Assembly: GCA_002967695.1 (NCBI GenBank) | Contig: PUHN01000012.1 | Coordinates: forward strand, 1 to 64,000 | Direction: 5' to 3' | DNA from: Rhodobacteraceae bacterium WD3A24 | GTDB lineage: Bacteria; Pseudomonadota; Alphaproteobacteria; Rhodobacterales; Rhodobacteraceae | DNA: 64,000 nucleotides | In this document: piece after piece, positions 57,189 to 64,000 of the stretch | Numbering within the stretch: position 1 is the stretch's first letter | Layout of the letters: every line of letters starts with the position of its first letter | Translations under genes and position numbers: made by a program | Notes under the pieces: model-generated | Told to the model about the DNA's origin: nothing | What the model saw: the letters and a program-made list of their open reading frames with translations, nothing else | Database searches by the model: none

Positions 57189-57310
57189 TGCGGGCGCGCC
57201 TCCACGGTCCAGACAAGCCGGTCGCTGTCCTGCATGGGCTCGCCGATGACCTCGAAGGTCTTCGCGCGAGATGCTACCGCCTGGCCGCGCTTGTTGATGC
57301 GGGCGCGATC
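57185..57310 (-). pseudogene. 5'-truncated phage head-tail joining protein
   Basis: The last ~40 codons (VASRAKTFEVIGEPMQDSDR, LVWTVEARPQ) look like the end of a phage head-tail joining protein. Upstream sequence from ~57330 belongs to a recombination-module gene, so a deletion joins the two modules here. Confidence 0.55.
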
Positions 57311-57465
57311 AGTGACGAGCAGGCTCGGACCGAGGCCATGGCCTCGAGATCGGACCGCCCGAGACTTGCGATGGGCCGATCCAGTCTTTCGCGGGCCTCG
57401 AGCCATGTTCCGATCTCCCGTGCTGCCACGCGCGTCACATGCGCCTGCCACTCGTCCGGCGTCAT
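57274..57465 (-). pseudogene. 3'-truncated phage early gene
   Basis: 63 codons; the first ~45 (MTPDEWQAHVTRVAAREIGT, then RLDRPIASLGRSDLEAMAS) look like the N-terminus of a small phage replication/recombination protein. The frame then runs into the head-tail fragment. Confidence 0.5.
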
Positions 57466-57469
57466 GGGC

Positions 57470-58189
57470 TCAGCTGTTCAGCCAGGCCGGTGCGCCGCCG
57501 GGTGTGGCGGGGGCCGCGGGGGCTACGCTGCCCTGGGCCGGCGCGGCCGGCGCCTGGGGCGTGTTGGACCAGCCGCCTTGCCCCGGTGCCTGCGCGTTCC
57601 AGGCGGGCGGCGTTTGCGCGGGCGCCTTGCGCGGTGCGGCATTGACCGGATCCGGCGTGACCTGCTCGCCGCGCATGATCGCCGCATAGGCGGGTTCATT
57701 GGGCAGCACGACATTGGCCAGCTTGTTGCTGTCGCGGTAGTTCGGGTTGTCCGAGCTCTCCACCATGATCCGTGCGGCGAAGGTAATCCCGTCGAGCTGC
57801 TTGAGCCCGCCGATCACCCGCTTTTCCTTGGCAGCCTGGCTGACATCCTGCGGGTCGAGCCCGAGCGCGCTGTCCACCATCGCCCGGAACGCGCTTTTGG
57901 AGATGTTCCAGCCCTTGGACTGGCCTTTCTCGTCGAGCTTGCCGCCCGCCACGGTGAAATTCTGCCAGAACTTGCGCCGCGCGAACGGCCCCTCGGTCAC
58001 GGTGAATACGCAGTCGAGCATCTTCGCATCGCTCTGCGAGGAACTTTTCAGCAGCCCCGCATCCATCTCGGTCGCGCCGTTCGTGCCGCCGGGGCGCAGC
58101 TTCATCGTCACCTTGGCGAAGGTGCCGTCCGGGATCAGCTCTCCCATCGGGGCCATTTGCGGAGCGGCGTCGTTCAGATCGTAACTCAT
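57470..58189 (-). CDS. Phage single-strand-DNA-binding-like protein
   Basis: 239 residues. The N-terminal ~170 residues form a compact domain (PDGTFAKVTMKLRPGG, RKFWQNFTVAGGK, KSAFRAMVDSALGLDPQDVS); the C-terminal ~60 are Pro/Ala/Gln-rich and disordered, as in SSB-like proteins. It is downstream of the RecA-like AAA gene in a recombination module. DUF669-like identity is tentative. Confidence 0.6.
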   Translation of the reverse strand: MSYDLNDAAPQMAPMGELIPDGTFAKVTMKLRPGGTNGATEMDAGLLKSSSQSDAKMLDCVFTVTEGPFARRKFWQNFTVAGGKLDEKGQSKGWNISKSAFRAMVDSALGLDPQDVSQAAKEKRVIGGLKQLDGITFAARIMVESSDNPNYRDSNKLANVVLPNEPAYAAIMRGEQVTPDPVNAAPRKAPAQTPPAWNAQAPGQGGWSNTPQAPAAPAQGSVAPAAPATPGGAPAWLNS

Positions 58190-58210
58190 GGGTCGGGTCC
58201 TTTAATGGGA

Positions 58211-58423
58211 TCAGTTGGATTGAGGAATGGAAGCGGGGAGCGAGCGGCCGTCGATCTTGGCCAGAAGCGCGGCGAGGTCCGGCGGCTCGGTCGCCTCGAG
58301 CCGGCCCGAGCGGTCTTTCGCGGGCAGCCCCCATGGGTTGCCGGATGTGCACACGAGGCGGCGCGTGGTGGACGCCTCATCGAGGGCCCATGCGCCCTCT
58401 GCGTCCTTGCCGAAGAGCTGCAT
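58211..58423 (-). CDS. Small phage protein of unknown function
   Basis: 70 residues (MQLFGKDAEGAWALDEAST, CTSGNPWGLPAK). Placed tightly between the RecA-like gene (9 bases) and the SSB-like gene (21 bases), so it is part of the module. No motif recognised. Confidence 0.5.
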   Translation of the reverse strand: MQLFGKDAEGAWALDEASTTRRLVCTSGNPWGLPAKDRSGRLEATEPPDLAALLAKIDGRSLPASIPQSN

Positions 58424-58432
58424 CGAGATGAC

Positions 58433-59071
58433 CTAGTCGACGATGCCGGGCAGCTCGCGGCCCGCCTTCGAGCCTTCCATCTGCGGAACCCAGCTCGATG
58501 TGCCGAACTCGTCGGTCACCTTCTCCAGAACGCCCACGAAGACCACCGTCTTGCCGCGCGCATGCTGGAGGTGTTTCAGCGCCTGGATGACCTCGCGCCC
58601 GAGCAGCCCGTAGGCCCCGCGCACATCCGGCTTTCCGGTGCGCTCCGAGAACGCCTCCGGCTGCTGCTTGGCATAGGCCATGGCCTGGCGCGTCAGATCG
58701 TTGATGGAGTCGACGAAGATGATCGAGCGGTCCCTGAGGAATTCCTCCAGCCCGCTCTCGGCGTACTGCGCCTGGACATGGGCGTGATAACGCGGTCCGT
58801 AATAGCTGTCGGGGTGCTGCGCCGGGTCCGGGCCACCGATCAGGATCACCAGATCGCGGAAATCGGCGAAGCTGCGGATCGGAATGCTGGGGCCGCGCCA
58901 GTCCTGGACGGATTTCATGCCGGCTTCGAGGTCGAAGCACACCGTCCTGTCCTCGGGCATCGATGTGATCAGCGTGGTCTTGCCCACGCCGGGCGGGCCG
59001 AAAATGGCCAGCGATGTCTTGTTCTCGGCCGCCGACAATCGCTCGTCGGCGGTGATGATGCGCACTGTCAT
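58433..59071 (-). CDS. Phage RecA/Sak4-like AAA ATPase
   Basis: 212 residues from ATG 59071. Walker A FGPPGVGKTTL (~24), Walker B-type SIIFVDSIND (~115), and HARGKTVVFVGVLEKV. Single-domain size fits Sak4-type single-strand annealing ATPases that work with SSB-like partners. The start overlaps the upstream stop by 4 bases. Confidence 0.75.
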   Translation of the reverse strand: MTVRIITADERLSAAENKTSLAIFGPPGVGKTTLITSMPEDRTVCFDLEAGMKSVQDWRGPSIPIRSFADFRDLVILIGGPDPAQHPDSYYGPRYHAHVQAQYAESGLEEFLRDRSIIFVDSINDLTRQAMAYAKQQPEAFSERTGKPDVRGAYGLLGREVIQALKHLQHARGKTVVFVGVLEKVTDEFGTSSWVPQMEGSKAGRELPGIVD

Positions 59072-59703
59072 GGGGCTCTCCTTGAAAGGGGTCGAAACGG
59101 ACAACAGCGACGGGGAGTGACCGGGCGCCGAAGGGGAGCCTGCCCAGCCATGCGGTCAGGGCCTCCCCGCCGCTGTTGTTCGGGGGTTCCAGTGGGCTCG
59201 AGCCGAAAGCCGGGTTTGCCGCTGCCGACCGTGCGCGCGGTCTCGAAGCCGGCCCTGATCGCCTCGGGCCAGGCCGCGTATTTGCGCTCCGGCACCCTGA
59301 TCGCGATGTCGACGTACTGGGCCGGATCGTTGCCCGCGGCGCGGATGCGCTCGACCATGTCCGCGAGCTGGCGCTGATCCCACTCGACGCGCTTGGGCAG
59401 GTCGGCAACCACGGTGAAATCGCCGTCATCAAACCGGACGGTGCCGGTGTCCTTGCCGTGGGCGTACCGTTCCTCAGCGGCGCGGTCGGCATAGCGGATT
59501 TCCAGTGCGCCATCGAGACGGGCCTTCGCGGCCTTGTCGCGCTTGAGCCGCTCATCGATCTCGCGCTGGAGGATGGCGAGAAGTTCGACCGGCAGCTGGG
59601 CGATCTCGCCCGGCGCCATGGCAGTGAGGTCATCGCTCCGTGGAGCGTTCTCCGGGTAGGGCATGAAGGGGTCTCCGTGATCGGGAAAGAAGGATTGGGT
59701 CAT
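59068..59703 (-). CDS. Phage recombination-module protein of unknown function
   Basis: 211 residues. Acidic, helical, with LPVELLAILQREIDERLKRD and RKYAAWPEAIRAGFETA. Overlaps both neighbours by a few bases, so it is translationally coupled. The last ~30 residues are Arg/Pro-rich and may be a tail or a change of frame. No function assigned. Confidence 0.6.
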   Translation of the reverse strand: MTQSFFPDHGDPFMPYPENAPRSDDLTAMAPGEIAQLPVELLAILQREIDERLKRDKAAKARLDGALEIRYADRAAEERYAHGKDTGTVRFDDGDFTVVADLPKRVEWDQRQLADMVERIRAAGNDPAQYVDIAIRVPERKYAAWPEAIRAGFETARTVGSGKPGFRLEPTGTPEQQRRGGPDRMAGQAPLRRPVTPRRCCPFRPLSRRAP

Positions 59704-60059
59704 CAGGCGGCCTCCGGCTCGGCGAGCAGCAGCTCGGACAGCGAGGCGGCGGCGGCCTTCGGTGTGGGGCGGGCGATGGCGATGTAGGCGAACCGGTCGG
59801 GGCCCGCGCGCTCCTGGACGAGATGGACGAGGCCCATCTCGCAGGCGCCGAACGCGGCCCGTCCGAGAGCCGCCAGCTGGCAGCGCTCCGCCTCAGGCAG
59901 AAGCGAGATCACCGGGGTGATATCGATCCCGAGAAAGCCACGATGGTATTCCAGCCGAGTGCCGGCCTCGGCCTGCGCGATCCAGGCACAGAGGTCGATG
60001 TCGGTCAGGCGCGGCGTGACCTCCCGCCGTTTGCCATGATCCGCGGCCACCATCAGCAT
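59703..60059 (-). CDS. Small phage protein of unknown function
   Basis: 118 residues from ATG 60059 (MLMVAADHGKRREVTPRLTD). It has LEYHRGFLGIDITPVISLLP and a helical C-terminus (AAAASLSELLLAEPEA). ATG overlaps the stop of the excisionase-like gene. Coupled, function unknown. Confidence 0.55.
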   Translation of the reverse strand: MLMVAADHGKRREVTPRLTDIDLCAWIAQAEAGTRLEYHRGFLGIDITPVISLLPEAERCQLAALGRAAFGACEMGLVHLVQERAGPDRFAYIAIARPTPKAAAASLSELLLAEPEAA

Positions 60060-60349
60060 GCCCGCTGCGCTCGCTGGAACGCGTTGGCATGGCGGGTGGC
60101 GCGCGCCGGATCGGCCGTCAACCGCCGCGGCGATTGCCCGGCCCGGGCGACCGCATCGCTGATCGTCATGGCGCGCCGAAGCTGGCTCTGCTCGAATGCT
60201 TCCACGTCCGCCAGCCGGTAGAGCACGCGCCCGCCGAGCTTGAGAAACGCGGGACCCTGGCCGGTGTAGCGCCAGCGCTCCAGCGTCCTGTGAGAAATTC
60301 CCCAGCGCCGGGCGAGCTCCTTCTGGTTCAGGCAATGCCTCGGTAACAT
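60053..60349 (-). CDS. Excisionase/MerR-like DNA-binding protein
   Basis: 98 residues. N-terminal helix-turn-helix-wing: LNQKELARRWGISHRTLERW, GPAFLKLGGRVLYRLADVEAF. This is the HTH_17 pattern of phage excisionases and small DNA-binding proteins. No integrase is in the window to pair it with. It is the first gene of the coupled replication module. Confidence 0.7.
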   Translation of the reverse strand: MLPRHCLNQKELARRWGISHRTLERWRYTGQGPAFLKLGGRVLYRLADVEAFEQSQLRRAMTISDAVARAGQSPRRLTADPARATRHANAFQRAQRAC

Positions 60350-60428
60350 CGGTGTCTCCTCTCATGCCTCAATGACGAGAAGATGCCCGATGGCGATGTG
60401 GGATGTCGTCAGGACCGGCGGGGGATGC

Positions 60429-60529
60429 GGAGGGGGATCGAAAAGCGCTTGCAGGACAAGGGTCGGGGCGCCGATGCAGCGGACGCATCCCCCTCCATCC
60501 CCAACCCATCCCCTTCGCGATCCCCCTCC
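60429..60529. repeat. 12-bp inverted repeat in a phage intergenic gap
   Basis: GGAGGGGGATCG at 60429-60440 and its exact complement CGATCCCCCTCC at 60518-60529, ~77 bases apart; further CATCCCC repeats lie between them. The gap 60366-60550 carries no gene. It could be an origin or regulatory region, or chance in GC-rich DNA. Confidence 0.3.
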
Positions 60530-60550
60530 GGAGATCGCGCCGGGAGCGAC

Positions 60551-61235
60551 TCAGTCGAGGTTGAGCCGGTAGCCGCCGCGACGATCCGACCGGATGAGTC
60601 GCCGCCAGTTCACCTGGGACTTGAAGACATCGGCCATGCGCAGGCTTTTCGAGCCGGCCCCGCGCAGGATCGCCTTGCCGTTCTGCCAAGGCTCGCCGGC
60701 CAGCGCGGCCGCGTGCAACGCCCGGACCACCTCCGCCTGGATCGGCCCCAGCTTGTAGCGGTCGCCGTTGCAGCGGACCTCCTGGTAGTCTGCCGAGTGG
60801 ATGAAGGTGGGCGCCTCGGCCTGCGCCCCGCCCGCGGTAAAGCCGGTCGCGATCTCGAAACGGTCGCGTTCCTGGCGTGTTAGAAGCAGGTCGCCGATCA
60901 GCACGAGGACCGGCTCGGCATCGCCGAAGGTGGTGGCATAGTCCGCGCGCGGCGTGCGGAACGCGTGCAGATGAATCTCGCCGCAGCGGAACATCTGGAA
61001 GACGTGACAAGCATGCAGATCCAGCAGCCCGCTGTAGCGGGTCTGCTCCCACGGCACCTGAAAGAGCTCCCCCTCGGGCGTCTCCTCGACGTCACCGAAC
61101 TCGATCGGCACCCCGAAAACGCGCACAGACAGACGCAGCCGGTCGTTCTCGGCAAGGTAGATCAGGTCGGCCTCGGATATCCGCCACCGTTCGAGGATCT
61201 CGGGAAGCGTGAAATACGATTTTGTCGATGTGCAT
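60551..61235 (-). pseudogene. Phage protein with an apparent A-run frameshift
   Basis: A long domain (VRVFGVPIEFGDVEETPEGE, DLHACHVFQMFRCGEIHLHAF, then YKLGPIQAEVVRALH with a helical C-terminus) is open from a GTG at 61126, but conserved-looking sequence continues upstream in the same frame (YFTLPEILERWRISEADLIY) without a start. The ATG at 61235, with an ideal GGGAGGG ribosome site, reads MHIDK and then leaves the frame at a run of four A (61220-61223). Three A would restore one open frame of about 228 residues. It is either a frameshift mutation, a sequencing error or slippage. Function unknown. Confidence 0.55.
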
Positions 61236-61350
61236 TCACTGCCCTCCCGCCGAGTCCCCTGAATAATGTTTATCTTATGTTCCTATCCGCTTGACGCCGT
61301 CCGATCAATCCGGTTTTATCCTGTTTAATCCACAGCCCATTGGGGAAAAC

Positions 61351-62028
61351 ATGGCCGAGCATCACACCCTTGCCGACCGTCTGAGGGCCCGGGCGCAGCA
61401 GCTCGGCCTCAGCCCGGCCCATGTCGCCGAGATCGCCGGCGTCAACCGCTCCTTCGTCTACGACATCCTTCGCGGCCGCTCGACGCGCCCCGGCATGGCG
61501 AAGCTGGGCGAGGTCGCTCGGGTGCTCAAGGTCGACCGCGACTGGCTTATCCACGGGATCGGCGATGTCGAGGGGACATCACCGTTCATCGAGAACCCCG
61601 ACGAGGCCTTCGTCTCGATCGCGCAGGCCACGCCACGGCCCGCAATGGGAGGTGGTGCCGTGGTCGAGGATCACGCCGATGCGGCCGACCGCGCCTATCA
61701 CTTCCGGCGGTCCTGGATCCGGCACAGCCTGAAGGCCAGCCCGTCCCAGCTGCGGATCATGCATGTCGAGGGCGACAGCATGGCGCCCACGCTGCTCGAC
61801 GGCGACACGGTGCTGGTGGACATGGCCCGCCGCGCCCCCAACCCGCCGGGCATCTTCGTGCTCGATGACGGCATGGGGCTGGTGGCCAAGCGACTCGAAC
61901 ACATCCCCAACAGCGATCCGCCGGCGGTGCGGGTGATTTCCGACAACGGCTTCTATAGTCCATACGAACGCACGGCCGACGAGATTCACATCGTCGGCCG
62001 TATCCGCTGGTTTGCAAGGGAGATATAG
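61351..62028 (+). CDS. Phage CI/LexA-like repressor with S24 peptidase domain
   Basis: 225 residues from ATG 61351. N-terminal XRE helix-turn-helix: LADRLRARAQQLGLSPAHVAEI, then NRSFVYDILRG. C-terminal S24/LexA-type peptidase: HVEGDSMAPTLLDGDTVLVD (catalytic Ser ~150) and GLVAKRLEHIP (catalytic Lys ~180). Self-cleavage on SOS or binding-induced control of lysogeny is expected. It is divergent from the truncated early gene; the promoter region lies at 61236-61350 and is AT-rich for this phage. Confidence 0.88.
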   Translation: MAEHHTLADRLRARAQQLGLSPAHVAEIAGVNRSFVYDILRGRSTRPGMAKLGEVARVLKVDRDWLIHGIGDVEGTSPFIENPDEAFVSIAQATPRPAMGGGAVVEDHADAADRAYHFRRSWIRHSLKASPSQLRIMHVEGDSMAPTLLDGDTVLVDMARRAPNPPGIFVLDDGMGLVAKRLEHIPNSDPPAVRVISDNGFYSPYERTADEIHIVGRIRWFAREI

Positions 62029-62030
62029 CA

Positions 62031-62276
62031 TTGGCTCATGTCATCATTCGCGGGAACAACGGCCGCCGCCACGAGGTCGATTTCGACGAGGCCGACATCA
62101 CGGTGAAGTTGCACGCGAGCAGCGATCACGTGGAGCTGGTGATCGAGTCGCTTCATGATTTGGCACCATCGAACAAGAAGCGCTTCGCTCTGGCCAACAT
62201 CCCGTGGCATCTATTCAGTAAGGCCATGGCCGATCTTGCGCGGCAGGACCCCAGCCTGAAGCCCAAGCCGGAATGA
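62031..62276 (+). CDS. Small phage-region protein
   Basis: 81 residues from TTG 62031 (GGGAG upstream). Compact alpha/beta pattern (VIIRGNNGRRHEVDFDEADIT, HLFSKAMADLARQ). It follows the repressor by 2 bases and overlaps the next gene by 4 bases. No family recognised. Confidence 0.55.
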   Translation: MAHVIIRGNNGRRHEVDFDEADITVKLHASSDHVELVIESLHDLAPSNKKRFALANIPWHLFSKAMADLARQDPSLKPKPE

Positions 62277-63004
62277 TCGCGCTGCGCAAACTCGACGACG
62301 CCGACCCCGCGCTTGCGCATTCGCCGATCGTTCGGGGGCTGGAGAAGACCTTCGCCTGGATCCAGGACAATGGCGGAATCCCCCTGACGCCGTCGAAGGC
62401 CTTCAAGCGGGTCTTCGTGCATTGGGCCGCGGCCGAGTTCGACTGGCCCGGCCACACCGAGGCCGACCTCTTTGCCGTCAACAAGGTTCTGAACGAGCCG
62501 GACTTCATGCCGCTCATGATGCTGCACGACCTGATGATCGCGACGAAACTCGGCCGGCACTACAAGGGCGAGTTCAGGCTGACGAAGGCCGGCCAGGCGT
62601 TGGTTGGCCATCCCGGCCGGATCTTCGACACCGTCGTCCCGGTTTTCCTGTTCCGCGTCGACCACGCCAGCTTTTCGCGGTTTAATGACGAGCCCCTCCT
62701 CGGCAACTGGGACGTCTTCCTGAACGTGCTTAACGTGGAGGCCGAGGACGGCGCCACTGGCGCGCAACTCCGCAGGGTGCTCTATGGGGAGCCCGAGACA
62801 GGGCCGTTTCCGCAATATGACCGGGTCATGGGCGATCTCTACATCCAGGTGCTGCGGCCGCTCTGCTGGGCTGGGCTGCTACACCAGCCGCAAGGCGCGG
62901 ACAGCTATCGCACGGAGGACGCGCTGTTCATGAAGACTCCGCTGTGGCGCGCGGCGTTGCAGCTGGAGACCGATCGCAAAATACAAGGCGCGACGCGGCA
63001 TTGA
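62273..63004 (+). CDS. Phage-region protein of unknown function
   Basis: 243 residues, soluble and mixed alpha/beta: RGLEKTFAWIQDNGGIPLTP, VHWAAAEFDWPGHTEAD, MMLHDLMIATKLG, then VFLFRVDHASFSRF. It is coupled to the preceding small gene and is the last recognisable prophage gene. The 146 bases that follow show no gene, integrase or attachment site. Confidence 0.55.
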   Translation: MIALRKLDDADPALAHSPIVRGLEKTFAWIQDNGGIPLTPSKAFKRVFVHWAAAEFDWPGHTEADLFAVNKVLNEPDFMPLMMLHDLMIATKLGRHYKGEFRLTKAGQALVGHPGRIFDTVVPVFLFRVDHASFSRFNDEPLLGNWDVFLNVLNVEAEDGATGAQLRRVLYGEPETGPFPQYDRVMGDLYIQVLRPLCWAGLLHQPQGADSYRTEDALFMKTPLWRAALQLETDRKIQGATRH

Positions 63005-63150
63005 CCGCCTCGCCTGGCCGTGCCGTAGGCCGATGCTGTCGAACCCACAGCATGATCTGTTGCGGCAAAACCGGCCCTTGCCGGACCTTCACAACGACCG
63101 CAGAGAACGTTCGGAGGCAGCCCAAAGCGGGCGAGACGCACTGTTCGATC

Positions 63151-63381
63151 TTATCTCTGGATATCGCCGCCAAACTTTGCCCTCGGCACCAAAGGTGATT
63201 GCCTCCGCGTCGAGGGCCGAAAGCGTAGTGCGCTGAGCATTCGGCTCACAGGCGCGATCAGCATCTTCAAGGCGGCACGCTGATCGTGGGCGCGCCGGCG
63301 GCGGGCGATGCGGTCATAATGCTCGAAGTCGATGGATCCGTCGGGGCGGCGGTGAATGAGCGGGTCGGCATGAGTGGACAT
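63151..63381 (-). CDS. Small conserved-looking protein
   Basis: 76 residues from ATG 63381 (AAGGA upstream). N-terminus DGSIDFEHYDRIARRRRAHDQRAAL is typical of small Rhodobacterales hypothetical proteins; the rest is basic. Function unknown. The gap 63382-63546 holds nothing recognisable. Confidence 0.55.
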   Translation of the reverse strand: MSTHADPLIHRRPDGSIDFEHYDRIARRRRAHDQRAALKMLIAPVSRMLSALRFRPSTRRQSPLVPRAKFGGDIQR

Positions 63382-63546
63382 GGTGGGTATCCTTGATCGG
63401 CTGACACCTCTTTCGCACCCTGACCGGCGCGGCGCTTGCAGGCTGCCTGACCAAGAGCTTCAGAAACCCTTGCGGTTTGCCTGATTTCGCACCGGCTGCG
63501 CCGCCCTGCGCTTTGTCGGCACACGCCGCGATGGTATTCTTCGCCC

Positions 63547-64000
63547 ATGCGGTACCATTTCGGCGAATGCCAACTCTGCACCGAAACCTTCACGCTCACG
63601 GTCGCGGGCGTCCCCCGGCCGGTCGAGCCTCAGGTCTTCGACCTTTTGCACCTGCTCGTGAAGCGCGCCGGTACCGTGGTCACGCATGACGATCTGATCG
63701 CCACGATCTGGAACGGCCGCATCGTCTCGGATGCCGCGATCAGTTCCCGCATCAGTTCCGCACGCGCCGCCATTGACGACAATGGCGCGCGGCAGGACTG
63801 GATCCGTACAATCCCGCGCCGGGGATTTCGCTTTGTCGGCGCGGTCCGGACCGAAGGTGAAACCTCACCGCCAGCGAAGCCGTCGGAGCATCAGACGATC
63901 GGCTTCTGCCACTCGGACGATGGAACGCGCATCGCCTGGGCCCGCAGTGGCAGCGGCCCGCCGCTGGTGCGCGCCGGGCACTGGCTCACACATCTGGAAC
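63547..64000 (+). CDS. Winged-helix regulator, incomplete at window end
   Basis: The first 151 residues. Trans_reg_C (OmpR-type) winged helix at residues ~10-98: VEPQVFDLLHLLVKRAGTVV, THDDLIATIWNGRIVSDAAI, then WIRTIPRRGFRFVGAV. After a linker the sequence IGFCHSDDGTRIAWARSGSG looks like the start of an alpha/beta hydrolase domain, a known architecture of this regulator group. The 3' end is outside the window. Confidence 0.8.
   Translation, partial: MRYHFGECQLCTETFTLTVAGVPRPVEPQVFDLLHLLVKRAGTVVTHDDLIATIWNGRIVSDAAISSRISSARAAIDDNGARQDWIRTIPRRGFRFVGAVRTEGETSPPAKPSEHQTIGFCHSDDGTRIAWARSGSGPPLVRAGHWLTHLE

Noticed and set aside
47400-63150. Complete, inducible prophage
   Set aside because: No integrase, capsid or full terminase/portal genes; several truncations, an inversion and a foreign cluster inside.
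1-64000. tRNA, rRNA, CRISPR array or known riboswitch
   Set aside because: No cloverleaf, rRNA core sequence, regularly spaced repeats or recognisable riboswitch was seen on reading; a covariance-model search would settle small RNAs.

Overview
The window is GC-rich DNA from an alphaproteobacterium, most likely Rhodobacterales (roseobacter/Paracoccaceae type). The evidence is the vWA/small membrane protein/rhomboid order, TadE/TadG proteins, an FnrL-type regulator, a SorT/SorU-like sulfite oxidation pair, and a GTA-like phage gene repertoire. I saw no rRNA, tRNA or CRISPR array. All calls were made by reading translations and motifs; no database was searched.

Layout. 1-10.2 kb is mostly household or accessory chromosome: a CoxE-like vWA protein, a rhomboid protease, a ZIP metal transporter with an Irr/ICE-like operator in its promoter, TadE/TadG, a secreted Gly/Asn-rich protein, a P2-type cation ATPase and a Crp/Fnr regulator. 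10.3-18.2 kb is the most striking part. An FnrL-like gene sits behind a perfect FNR box. After it, behind two tandem FNR-type boxes, lies a seven-gene co-directional run: a Tat-signal-bearing thiamine-diphosphate E1 alpha subunit, its E1 beta partner, a YgiT-type zinc finger protein, two paralogous monoheme c-type cytochromes, an MBOAT acyltransferase and an SGNH-like partner. No E2 or E3 is encoded beside it. The simplest reading is a periplasmic E1 enzyme that delivers electrons to cytochrome c. I know of no characterised system with this design.

18.3-30.4 kb holds an MFS transporter with a His-rich tail, an ECF sigma/anti-sigma pair followed by a sulfite dehydrogenase and its cytochrome, and a GntR-headed cluster (NitT/TauT-type ABC importer, GST, rhodanese, acyl-CoA ligase). 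30.6-46.8 kb looks like an acquired island of visibly lower GC. It is bounded by a decayed IS481 element, which abuts a gene remnant, and an IS1380 fragment. It encodes an RpiR-associated catabolic system: dipeptide/opine-type ABC importer, aldehyde dehydrogenase, 2-hydroxyacid dehydrogenase, DHDPS-like lyase, a TIM-barrel-like protein of unknown function, a deacetylase-type amidohydrolase, a D-threonine-aldolase-like PLP enzyme and a RidA protein.

47.4-63.0 kb is a shredded prophage. It keeps lysis genes (M15 endolysin, overlapping Rz/Rz1-like spanins), tail proteins, an inverted terminase/gpW/portal fragment, head-tail genes, a recombination/replication module and a CI-like repressor. It is interrupted at 51.5-55.7 kb by a truncated GntR gene plus an AraC regulator, an SDR, a styrene-monooxygenase-like StyA and a StyB-like flavin reductase. 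The window ends in a winged-helix regulator that continues past the edge.
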